From NCBI GenBank assembly GCA_019420065.1, contig JAHZHX010000013.1, positions 18,795 through 38,564 on the forward strand: a DNA stretch of 19,770 nt, written 5' to 3'. Position numbers and translations under genes: made by a program. Source of the DNA: Clostridiales bacterium. Lineage in GTDB: Bacteria > Bacillota > Clostridia > Christensenellales > Aristaeellaceae. Below the pieces are notes generated by a model. It was not told the DNA's origin. It ran no database searches and was given only the letters and a program-made list of their open reading frames with translations. Numbering within the stretch: the stretch's first letter is position 1; every line of letters begins with the position of its first letter. Below are positions 1-6,355 of this stretch, in pieces.

Positions 1-1103
1 GGCTTGGCGCGGTTCAGCGCGTCGCCCACCATGAAATCCTGCGTGCGCTCGCCATCCACCTCATAAGCTACGCACACAGGGATGCGGTCCAGGTAGGACA
101 GCACATCCAGCTTGGTCACGGCCAGGCACGTCGCGCCCTGCATGCGCACGCCATAACGCGAGGCCACCGCGTCAAAGCCGCCTACGCGGCGGGGTCTCCC
201 CGTCGCCGCGCCATACTCGCCGCCCGCCTCGCGCAGCGCGTCGCCCTCCGCACCAAACAGCTCGCAGGTGAAGGGACCCTCGCCTACGCAGGAGGAATAC
301 GCCTTCATGATGCCCACCGTCTCGTCCAGGCGCGCACCGGGGATGCCCGCGCCGATGGGCGCATAGGCGGCAAGGGTAGTCGAGGAAGAAGTGTAGGGGA
401 AAATGCCGTAGTCTATATCGCGCAGCGCGCCCAGCTGCGCCTCAAACAGAATATCCTTGCCTGCCCGGCGCGCGTTTTCCAGATACAGTCCGGTATCGCA
501 CACATACCCGGCAAAAGGCAGGGCATATTTTTCAAGCCAGGCCATGGTTTCTTCCACCGTAATAGGCGCATGACCGTAACCGCCGGAAACCGTGAGGTTT
601 TTCCACTCCAGAATATTTTTCACCTTTTCGCGCAGGGTATCGGGATGCTTGAGATCGCCCATGCGCAGCGTTTTCTTCATATATTTATCGGCGTATACCG
701 GCGCAATGCCGCGGCGGGTGGAGCCGAATTTGCGGTCGGCCAGGCGGTCCTCCTCCAGACAGTCCAGCAGCTTATGGTATGGCATGCACAGCGTGGCCCG
801 GTCGCTGATGCGCAGGTTTTCAGGCGATATGGCAATGCCCCCCTGACGCAGGCGCTCAATTTCGCCATAGAGATGCTCGGCGTCAATGACCATGCCCGCG
901 CCCATCACATTGACCGTCCCCTCGCGCAGGATTCCGGAAGGCAGCAGGTTCAGGATGAACTTGCCCCGCTCGTTCACGACCGTATGGCCGGCGTTGTTGC
1001 CGCCCTGATAGCGTGCTACCACGCCAAATTTCTGCGAGAGCAAATCGACCATGCGACCCTTGCCCTCGTCGCCCCAGTTGATACCAACCACTGCTGAAAG
1101 CAT
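1..1103 (-). CDS. purA: Adenylosuccinate synthetase, 3' end cut by window edge
   Basis: PurA joins IMP and aspartate using GTP, the first committed step to AMP, in the cytoplasm. About 367 codons are visible from the N-terminus; the family is usually about 420-430 residues, so roughly 55-60 C-terminal residues lie beyond the left edge. Visible family motifs are the N-terminal WGDEGKGR phosphate loop with the catalytic Asp, QGGNNAGHTVV with the catalytic His, LLPSGI, GSTRRGI, and the GRPRRVGGFD segment. The His usually seen before LLPSG/LIPSG is Asn here, and GRPRRVGG replaces the common GRPRRCGW, so this is a somewhat divergent member. The ATG at 1101-1103 is chosen because AAAGGGAGG lies 8 bases upstream. 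It starts 18 bp after the purB stop, so the two genes should be co-transcribed. I read this frame directly and saw no stop within it. Confidence 0.96.
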   Translation of the reverse strand, partial: MLSAVVGINWGDEGKGRMVDLLSQKFGVVARYQGGNNAGHTVVNERGKFILNLLPSGILREGTVNVMGAGMVIDAEHLYGEIERLRQGGIAISPENLRISDRATLCMPYHKLLDCLEEDRLADRKFGSTRRGIAPVYADKYMKKTLRMGDLKHPDTLREKVKNILEWKNLTVSGGYGHAPITVEETMAWLEKYALPFAGYVCDTGLYLENARRAGKDILFEAQLGALRDIDYGIFPYTSSSTTLAAYAPIGAGIPGARLDETVGIMKAYSSCVGEGPFTCELFGAEGDALREAGGEYGAATGRPRRVGGFDAVASRYGVRMQGATCLAVTKLDVLSYLDRIPVCVAYEVDGERTQDFMVGDALNRAK

Positions 1104-1121
1104 TGTTTTTTCCTCCCTTTA

Positions 1122-2555
1122 TCAAACGCGAATGGCCTCTTCCCCGCCCAGCTGCAAACGGTTTTCCGCCAGCACGGGGGCCAGGATATCGTTGGCAAAG
1201 GCGCGCGCCTGCTCGGGTGCGCAGCCCACAAAGCGGCGCACGTCCAGCATTTCCTCCAGCGCTTCGGGCGTAAGAGCAAAGTCCGCATCCTGGAGCAAAC
1301 GCTCCAGCAAGTCGTTTTCGCCGCCCTCCAGCTTGACCCGCTGCGCCGTTTCCACCGAGTAACGGCGGATCTTTTCATGCAGCGCCTGCCGGTCGCCGCC
1401 CTTTTCCACCGCGCGCATAAGAATATTTTCGCTGGCAATGAAGGGCAGCTCCTCCATCAGCTGGCGATGAAGCACCTTGGGATACACGCGGCCGTGCCGG
1501 ATGATATTGGTCAGCAGCGACAAGATCGCGTCGGCGGCCAGAAACGCCTCGGGCAGCGCCAGGCGGCGATTGGCCGAATCATCCAGCGTGCGTTCCAGCC
1601 ACTGGGCGGCGGCGGTCTGCGCGGGATTCATCGCGTCGCTTATCACAAAGCGCGCCAGGCTGCACACGCGCTCGCAGCGCATGGGATTGCGCTTGTAGGC
1701 CATGGCGGAGGAACCGACCTGCTGCGTCTCAAAAGGCTCGTCAAAGGCCTTCAGATGCGCCATCAGCCGCAAATCGCCCGCCATTTTATACGCGCTCTGG
1801 GCAATGCCGGACAGCACGCCTACCACAAACGCATCCACCTTGCGGGAATACGTCTGCCCCGAAACGGGCATGCAGGCGGCAAAGCCCATTTTTTCGGCAA
1901 TCATTTTTTCCAGGCGCGCCACCTTATCGCGGTCGCCCCGGAACAGCTCCAGAAAGCTCGCGCCCGTGCCAGTCGCCCCGCGGCAGCCGAGCAGCCGCAG
2001 CTGCGAAAGCTCATAATCCAGCCTGCTTAGATCCATCCACAGATCCTGCGCCCACAGCGCGGCGCGCTTGCCCACGGTGGTCGGCTGCGCCGCCTGAAAA
2101 TGCGTGTAGGCCAGCGTGGGAGTATCGGCCTGCTCCAGAATGAAATCGTGCAGCGCCGACAGCGTGCCCAGCAGCAGACGGCGAATCTGCAAAAGCCCCT
2201 CGCGCAGCTGAATCACGTCGGTATTGTCGCCTACATAGCAGGAGGTCGCCCCCAGGTGGATGATCGGCTTGGCCGCCGGGCATTGGTCGCCAAAGGCATG
2301 CAGATGCGCCATCACGTCGTGACGCAGCGCCTGTTCATAGCGTTCGGCCGCTTCATAGTCAATATCCTCCAGATGCGCGCGCATCTGGGCAAGCTGTTCG
2401 TCGGTGATGTGCAGACCCAGCGCCTGCTCGCTTTCCGCCAGCGCCAGCCACAGCCGCCGCCAGGTCGAAAACTTGAAATCGGGCGAGAAAATGTAGAGCA
2501 TGCGCTCCGAGGCATAGCGCGTCCCCAGAGGCGATTCATAGCGGTTTTTCACCAT
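1122..2555 (-). CDS. purB: Adenylosuccinate lyase (ADSL-like class)
   Basis: PurB cleaves SAICAR in the IMP pathway and adenylosuccinate to AMP, so with purA it forms the IMP-to-AMP branch. The 477-residue protein begins NRYESPLGTRYAS and carries RHDVMAHLHAFG, IIHLGATSCYVGDNTD, THFQAAQPTTVGKR, the fumarase/aspartase-superfamily signature GSSAMAYKRNPMRCER with the catalytic serine loop, and ERTLDDSANRR. These blocks match, from memory, the class that includes animal ADSL rather than the shorter B. subtilis-type enzyme. One oddity is SSAMAYKRNP where SSAMPYKRNP is usual. The ATG at 2555 follows AGGAGGG in the leader. It is first in the purB-purA operon and is expressed from the promoter at 2642-2670 through a possible attenuator. 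Identity is secure; the class assignment relies on remembered sequences. Confidence 0.97.
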   Translation of the reverse strand: MVKNRYESPLGTRYASERMLYIFSPDFKFSTWRRLWLALAESEQALGLHITDEQLAQMRAHLEDIDYEAAERYEQALRHDVMAHLHAFGDQCPAAKPIIHLGATSCYVGDNTDVIQLREGLLQIRRLLLGTLSALHDFILEQADTPTLAYTHFQAAQPTTVGKRAALWAQDLWMDLSRLDYELSQLRLLGCRGATGTGASFLELFRGDRDKVARLEKMIAEKMGFAACMPVSGQTYSRKVDAFVVGVLSGIAQSAYKMAGDLRLMAHLKAFDEPFETQQVGSSAMAYKRNPMRCERVCSLARFVISDAMNPAQTAAAQWLERTLDDSANRRLALPEAFLAADAILSLLTNIIRHGRVYPKVLHRQLMEELPFIASENILMRAVEKGGDRQALHEKIRRYSVETAQRVKLEGGENDLLERLLQDADFALTPEALEEMLDVRRFVGCAPEQARAFANDILAPVLAENRLQLGGEEAIRV

Positions 2556-2572
2556 ACTCCCTCCTTTTTCCC

Positions 2573-2615
2573 AAAAAACAAAGAGCGCTCACGGCATTTC
2601 CTGCCGGTGAACGCT
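2573..2615 (-). terminator. Intrinsic terminator-like hairpin in the purB leader (candidate attenuator)
   Basis: On the minus strand the arm at 2602-2615 (AGCGTTCACCGGCA) pairs with the arm at 2584-2596 (TGCCGTGAGCGCT), with one bulged base and one G-U pair, around a 5-nt loop. It is followed at once by the T-rich run CTTTGTTTTTT. It lies between the purB promoter and its ribosome-binding site, where a terminator makes sense only as an attenuator. The loop-side strand CGTTCAC (2607-2613) can alternatively pair with GTGAACG at 2633-2639, but the predicted start of transcription (about 2635) may trim that alternative arm. Confidence 0.6.
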
Positions 2616-2616
2616 G

Positions 2617-2681
2617 TCGCTTGCGCATTTCACGTTCACTAATTATATTCCTGTTTTTTATGTCTGTCAATCGCTTGCGCA
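2617..2681. repeat. 11-bp direct repeat flanking the purB promoter
   Basis: TCGCTTGCGCA occurs at 2617-2627 and again at 2671-2681, 54 bp apart. Each copy contains the inverted repeat CGC-TT-GCG. One copy abuts the purB -35 and overlaps the proposed bioY -35; the other falls just downstream of the purB start site, inside the leader RNA. The placement is typical of a pair of operators or of a site read as both DNA and RNA. I know of no regulator with this site. Confidence 0.5.
2642..2670 (-). promoter_or_regulatory. Promoter of purB-purA
   Basis: The minus strand has a perfect TTGACA (-35, 2665-2670), a 17-bp spacer and a perfect TATAAT (-10, 2642-2647). Predicted transcription start is about 2635, giving a leader of about 80 nt. 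It is one of the strongest-looking promoters in the window. Confidence 0.85.
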
Positions 2682-2704
2682 GCATTATGGAACGGATGTA
2701 TAAT
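2675..2704 (+). promoter_or_regulatory. Probable promoter of bioY and the downstream dehydrogenase
   Basis: TATAAT at 2699-2704 is preceded, after 18 bp, by the weak -35 TTGCGC at 2675-2680. The -35 lies inside one copy of the 11-bp repeat and is back-to-back with the purB -35, so the two divergent promoters are likely co-regulated or compete. Confidence 0.55.
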
Positions 2705-2735
2705 AAAAAAACAATTTCGGAAAGGATTTTTTTGT

Positions 2736-3290
2736 ATGCTGCTTGCCAAGAAAAAGCTTTCACTGCGCGAAATGGTTTTTGCCGCTTTCTGCACGGCGCT
2801 GATGGCAGTTTGCTCCTGGATCTGTATCCCCGGCCCCGTGCCCTTTACGCTGCAAACCTTTGCCATTTTTCTGTGCTGCGATCTATTGGGCGGGCCGCTG
2901 GCCTTTTTATCCATCCTGGTTTACCTGCTGCTGGGCGCGGCCGGCGTGCCGGTATTTGCCGAGTTCCGCAGCGGCGTCGGCACGCTGCTCGGGCCAACGG
3001 GCGGCTACATCATGGGCTTTTTGTTTTCCGCGCTGCTTTTGACCCTATGGCAGTCCTTTTTCGGCCGCCGCATGCGCGCGCTGGCCATGGCATTGTCCTT
3101 GTGCGTGTGCTACCTGCTGGGCACGGTATGGTTCGTGCTGGTCTACGCCCGCAGCGGCCAGCCCATGAGCTTTGGCGCGGCGCTGGGCTTCTGCGTTCTT
3201 CCCTACATCATTCCCGACGGGATCAAGATTTTCCTTGCCTGCCTGCTTTCCGACCGTCTGCGCAAAGCCCTGCGCCTGAAAGGAGTTTGA
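2736..3290 (+). CDS. bioY: BioY-type biotin transporter (ECF S component)
   Basis: BioY is the membrane-embedded biotin-binding (S) subunit of an energy-coupling-factor transporter. The 184-residue protein is almost entirely hydrophobic, with about six membrane segments. It shows the family's PGPVPFTLQTFA segment near residues 32-43, a GPTGGYIMGF motif near residues 88-97, and a C-terminal IIPDGIKIFLA segment, all recognisable BioY hallmarks, and its length is normal. The ATG at 2736 has AAAGGA 9 bases upstream. No EcfA ATPase or EcfT gene is nearby, so it probably uses a shared ECF module encoded elsewhere, as is common in Firmicutes. I saw no BirA-type operator in the short upstream region. 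The next gene starts 3 bp after its stop. Confidence 0.93.
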   Translation: MLLAKKKLSLREMVFAAFCTALMAVCSWICIPGPVPFTLQTFAIFLCCDLLGGPLAFLSILVYLLLGAAGVPVFAEFRSGVGTLLGPTGGYIMGFLFSALLLTLWQSFFGRRMRALAMALSLCVCYLLGTVWFVLVYARSGQPMSFGAALGFCVLPYIIPDGIKIFLACLLSDRLRKALRLKGV

Positions 3291-3293
3291 CCC

Positions 3294-4244
3294 ATGCAGA
3301 TTGCCCTCCTGGAACCCTTGCGCATCCCTGATTCCATGCTGGACGAAATGGCCGCGCCGCTGCTGGCGCAGGGGCATGACCTGACCATCTACGGCCAAAA
3401 GCCTGCCTCGGTCAGCGAGCTTGTTCACCGTGCCCGGGATATGGAAGCGGTCATCCTGGCCAACACGCCTTTCCCGGCGGAGGCCGTCGCCGCCTGCCCG
3501 CATCTGCGTTTTATCGACGTGGCCTTCACCGGCGTGGATCACATTGCCATGAACGCCTGCCGGATGCGGAACATCCTGGTCAGCAACGCCGCCAACTACT
3601 CCAACCAGACGGTGGCCGAGTTGGTGGTGGGCATGGCGGTATCGCTGCTGCGCCGGCTGCCCGCCTGCGACCGTGCCGCGCGCGCGCAGGGCACAGGCGG
3701 CATGCTTACCGGCCGCGAAATCGCCGGGCTCACGGTAGGCATTATCGGCATGGGGCGCATCGGCCTGCGCGTCGCCAGGCTGTTTGGCGCTTTTGGCGCG
3801 CGCATCATCGCCTATGATCCCGCGCCCTCCGATCAGGCGCGCGCCCTGGGCGTGCATTATGATACGCTCGACGAGGTGCTGCGCGCCAGCGACATCGTTA
3901 CCCTGCACGCGCCCGCCAATGAAAAAACGCATAAAATGCTCGGCGCAAAGCAATTTGCCCTGATGAAACCCTCCGCCATTTTCATCAACTGCGCCCGCGG
4001 CGCGCTGGTGGACGCCGAGGCCCTGCGCGACGCGCTCAACCAATACGTCATTGCCGGCGCGGCGGTTGACGTGTTTGATACGGAGCCGCCGCTGCCCGCG
4101 GACGAGCCGCTGCTGCACGCCCAAAATATGCTGCTTACGCCGCACATTGCCTACGCCAGCGAGGAGAGCATGCTGCGCCGCGCGCGCATCGTTTTTGATA
4201 ATCTGAACGCCTTTTTGCGCGGGGAACCGGTAAACCTGTGCTGA
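3294..4244 (+). CDS. D-2-hydroxyacid dehydrogenase, NAD-dependent
   Basis: This 316-residue protein belongs to the D-isomer-specific 2-hydroxyacid dehydrogenase family (phosphoglycerate, glycerate or lactate dehydrogenase-like), which interconverts 2-oxoacids and D-2-hydroxyacids with NAD(H). The Rossmann motif GMGRIG spans residues 152-157. The catalytic triad is in place: Arg235 in NCARGALVD, Glu264 in FDTEPP and His284 in LTPHIAY. There is no C-terminal ACT domain, so it is not a long-form SerA. The substrate cannot be read from sequence. The ribosome-binding site AAAGGAG lies inside the end of bioY, and the 3-bp gap implies translational coupling, although no metabolic link with biotin is obvious. 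A strong hairpin terminator follows directly. Confidence 0.9.
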   Translation: MQIALLEPLRIPDSMLDEMAAPLLAQGHDLTIYGQKPASVSELVHRARDMEAVILANTPFPAEAVAACPHLRFIDVAFTGVDHIAMNACRMRNILVSNAANYSNQTVAELVVGMAVSLLRRLPACDRAARAQGTGGMLTGREIAGLTVGIIGMGRIGLRVARLFGAFGARIIAYDPAPSDQARALGVHYDTLDEVLRASDIVTLHAPANEKTHKMLGAKQFALMKPSAIFINCARGALVDAEALRDALNQYVIAGAAVDVFDTEPPLPADEPLLHAQNMLLTPHIAYASEESMLRRARIVFDNLNAFLRGEPVNLC

Positions 4245-4253
4245 AACACACGA

Positions 4254-4294
4254 AAAAACGGCTTTTTGCATCATTCCTGCAAAAAGCCGTTTTT
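4254..4294. terminator. Bidirectional terminator between the dehydrogenase and mazF genes
   Basis: A perfect 17-bp inverted repeat (arms 4254-4270 and 4278-4294, core ACGGCTTTTTGCA) has a 7-nt loop. Its A/T-rich outer arms give a T-run on either strand, so it can end both converging transcripts. Confidence 0.9.
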
Positions 4295-4304
4295 ATTTAT
4301 ATCA

Positions 4305-4646
4305 TCAAGGCGCCGAGCCAAGCGCCTGATGCAGCGCTTCATCCACGCTCCTCAGGCGTTCGGGCGACAGCGTGCCAAGAAACCGTTGCAGCCTGCTTTT
4401 TTCGATGGTGCGCACCTGCTCGCATAAAATCAGCGAGGGGCAGCGCAGCCCGCCCTCGGGCGGATCGACCGTAACGTGCGTTTTCTGCTTCAGCTTCTTG
4501 CGGCGCGAGGTCAGCGGCACCACGATCACCGTGGGGCTCGTTTGGTTGCCAAGGTCATTCTGCACGATCAGCACCGGGCGCACGCCGCCCTGCTCCGAGC
4601 CAAGCACGGGATCGAGGTCCGCGCGGTAAATATCGCCGCGCTTCAT
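4305..4646 (-). CDS. mazF: MazF/EndoA (PemK) family mRNA interferase, no antitoxin seen
   Basis: MazF-type toxins are sequence-specific endoribonucleases that cleave mRNA. The 113-residue protein starts KRGDIYRADLDPVLGSEQGG and continues VRPVLIVQNDLGN and PTVIVVPLTS, very close to B. subtilis EndoA. The catalytic pair known from that enzyme (Arg and Thr) corresponds to Arg23 and Thr46. Length is normal and the reading frame is intact, so it looks functional. The usual partner, a small ribbon-helix-helix antitoxin gene just upstream, is absent: the 226 bp between this start and the divergent ATPase gene hold no credible short ORF on this strand. The ribosome-binding site is weak (GTGAG). It shares its terminator with the converging dehydrogenase gene. 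Confidence 0.92.
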   Translation of the reverse strand: MKRGDIYRADLDPVLGSEQGGVRPVLIVQNDLGNQTSPTVIVVPLTSRRKKLKQKTHVTVDPPEGGLRCPSLILCEQVRTIEKSRLQRFLGTLSPERLRSVDEALHQALGSAP

Positions 4647-4669
4647 GTTATCTCACATCCCGTTTTCAG

Positions 4670-4690
4670 GTGAAGGGAAATCCCTTTCAC
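4670..4690. promoter_or_regulatory. Imperfect inverted repeat upstream of mazF (possible operator)
   Basis: GTGAAGGGA at 4670-4678 and TCCCTTTCAC at 4681-4690 form an inverted repeat with one unmatched base, 24 bp upstream of the mazF start. It may be a repressor site or part of the mazF leader. No clear mazF promoter could be assigned. Confidence 0.35.
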
Positions 4691-4770
4691 ACTATCAGAA
4701 TATGCCGTTTTTCTCTCAGAGTTCCTTTCTAAAAAAATTCCAAAAAGAGAAAATTTCCCCAAAAATATGC

Positions 4771-4799
4771 TTGACATCAATATTTGAATATGCTATTAT
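4771..4799 (+). promoter_or_regulatory. Promoter of the ABC exporter operon
   Basis: A perfect TTGACA at 4771-4776, a 17-bp spacer and TATTAT at 4794-4799 preceded by TGC give a consensus -35 with an extended -10. The spacer holds a short inverted repeat, ATATT-TG-AATAT. The surrounding 4690-4860 is clearly more AT-rich than the flanking genes. Confidence 0.8.
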
Positions 4800-4872
4800 A
4801 AAATCAAGAAATGCATTTAATGGTGGCTTTTTGGACATATCATTGCTTTGTACGCAGACAAGGAGGCATTCT

Positions 4873-5577
4873 ATGGCCATATCCGTATCGCTCGAAAAGG
4901 TTTCCAAGATATACAAGCCAGACAAAACGGCGCTCAGCCAGGTGGATTTGCAGCTGGAAGCGGGCGGCGTATACGCGCTGCTGGGCAAAAACGGCGCGGG
5001 CAAATCCACCCTGAACAAGCTGGTCGCCGGCCTCATCCGCCCGACTGCCGGAACGGTATCGCTGCTGGGCAAGCCGCCGCACGCGCAAACGGGCGCTGTC
5101 AGCTACCTGTCGGAAAACCTGGCCGTGTACGAATTCATGACCGGGTATGAAAACCTGGAGCAAATGTACCTTCTGCATCAAAAAAGCCCCGACAAGGAGC
5201 AAATCGGCAGGCTCCTGGAGGATTTGAAGCTGGCCAACAACCGCAAAACGGTGCAGTCCTACTCGCTGGGCATGCGGCGGCGCCTGCAGATCGCCATGTC
5301 GGTCGCCCTGTTTGCCAAGCCCGTCATGATCCTGGACGAACCAACCAACGGGCTGGACTTTGAGGGCATTGAATGGCTGGAAACGCTGCTGCGCAGGCTG
5401 CAATGCGAGGAGCGGACGATCCTGCTCTCCACCCATTCACCCCATCTGTTTGAAACGCTGTATACGCATTATATCATCCTCAAGGATCACAGGGTAGCCA
5501 AATGCGAAAAAATGCCCGCGGTCGCGCAGCCCACCCGCTCGGCGCTGGAAACGATCTATCAGAGCGAGGTCAAGTGA
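4873..5577 (+). CDS. ABC transporter ATPase, BcrA/LanF-like
   Basis: This cytoplasmic nucleotide-binding subunit powers the two permeases encoded next. The 234-residue protein has Walker A GKNGAGKST (residues 38-46), a degenerate signature YSLGMRRR (130-137), Walker B VMILDEPTNGLD (151-162) and the switch His188 in LLSTHS. The Q-loop position carries Glu81 (SENLAVYEF), as in the E-loop described for lantibiotic-immunity ATPases such as NukF, though Glu also occurs here in some other exporters. The frame is open further upstream, but the ATG at 4873 is chosen because AAGGAGG sits 6 bases before it and the promoter lies at 4771-4799. It precedes the first permease gene by one base. A drug or bacteriocin-immunity exporter is the best guess; the substrate is unknown. 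Confidence 0.88.
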   Translation: MAISVSLEKVSKIYKPDKTALSQVDLQLEAGGVYALLGKNGAGKSTLNKLVAGLIRPTAGTVSLLGKPPHAQTGAVSYLSENLAVYEFMTGYENLEQMYLLHQKSPDKEQIGRLLEDLKLANNRKTVQSYSLGMRRRLQIAMSVALFAKPVMILDEPTNGLDFEGIEWLETLLRRLQCEERTILLSTHSPHLFETLYTHYIILKDHRVAKCEKMPAVAQPTRSALETIYQSEVK

Positions 5578-5578
5578 T

Positions 5579-6343
5579 ATGAACAAATACCTTCTTGCCG
5601 AGCTGAAAAAGCTTTATAAGCAAAAATTTTTCACCCTCCTGTTCTGGCTGCCCATCCTGCTGACCCTGTTTATCGGCGCAGCCAAAACCTTCAATCAAAC
5701 CTCCGGTTTTTATATCGAGCAGGGTTCTCTGACCTATATGGGGGAATTTACGCTGCTCGTTTCCACCTCGTTCGGTCTGTTCGCTGCTCCCCTCTTCATC
5801 AGCCTGCTCACGGATGCGGACGGCAAAAACGATATCGACCATTATCTTCGGCTCCGGCTTTCCCGCCCGCGGATCATCCTGAACAAAATCACGGCAGTTT
5901 CCATCATTTTGCTGATCCAGGCGGTCATCAGCTATTTTTTTGGTCTGATTGAAGGCTACATCGCCTGGAAGGGCGCGTTTGATCCCCGCCAGCTGCTCTC
6001 GCTCCCGCGCATGCTGCTGGTCTGCCTGGTAACAAACCTGGCCTTCATGCTCATCACCTTCTTCATTCAGCAGCTTGTCCCGCGCGCCTATCTTGGCGTG
6101 CTGATCGCCTATGGCCTATTCAGCATGCATGGACCCGCGTTTTTGCAAGCGCTGCTCGGCTATCCTCTAAGAAATGATTTGCTGTACGGCGGCTTTCCAA
6201 ACGCTATCAATGACCCGCAGTTCTCAACGCGCGCCGCTTTTCTGGGATTGAACTTTCCCGTAGCGCTCCTGCTGATGCTGGCATACCTTGCCTTGCTGTT
6301 CCTGCTGTGCCTGCTCGCGCTCCGGCGTCGGTATCAAAAGTAA
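5579..6343 (+). CDS. ABC-2 type permease subunit, LanE/LanG-like
   Basis: This 254-residue membrane protein begins NKYLLAELKKLYKQKFF, a basic cytoplasmic lead-in typical of ABC-2 permeases. About six hydrophobic segments follow, near residues 16-35, 55-77, 97-125, 139-160, 164-185 and 222-245, and it ends in a basic RRRYQK tail. There is no large extracellular domain, which argues against the MacB/BceB type. The start is one base after the ATPase stop, implying translational coupling. With the ATPase and the next gene it gives the one-ATPase, two-permease layout of LanFEG or CprABC immunity transporters. I cannot name the substrate. Confidence 0.8.
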   Translation: MNKYLLAELKKLYKQKFFTLLFWLPILLTLFIGAAKTFNQTSGFYIEQGSLTYMGEFTLLVSTSFGLFAAPLFISLLTDADGKNDIDHYLRLRLSRPRIILNKITAVSIILLIQAVISYFFGLIEGYIAWKGAFDPRQLLSLPRMLLVCLVTNLAFMLITFFIQQLVPRAYLGVLIAYGLFSMHGPAFLQALLGYPLRNDLLYGGFPNAINDPQFSTRAAFLGLNFPVALLLMLAYLALLFLLCLLALRRRYQK

Positions 6344-6355
6344 AGGGGGCAAAGC

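Noticed and set aside
2556..2735. Known purine, PRPP or ZTP riboswitch upstream of purB
   Set aside because: The leader is only about 80 nt and lacks the conserved cores of those classes as I remember them, so it is described only as a candidate attenuator.
3045..4274. 409-codon open frame antisense to the D-2-hydroxyacid dehydrogenase gene
   Set aside because: Arg/His/Ala/Gly-rich translation without motifs, which also crosses the bidirectional terminator.
4645..4872. N-terminal extension of the ABC ATPase
   Set aside because: The frame is open, but it lies upstream of and across the promoter; the AAGGAGG-supported ATG at 4873 starts at the usual domain boundary.
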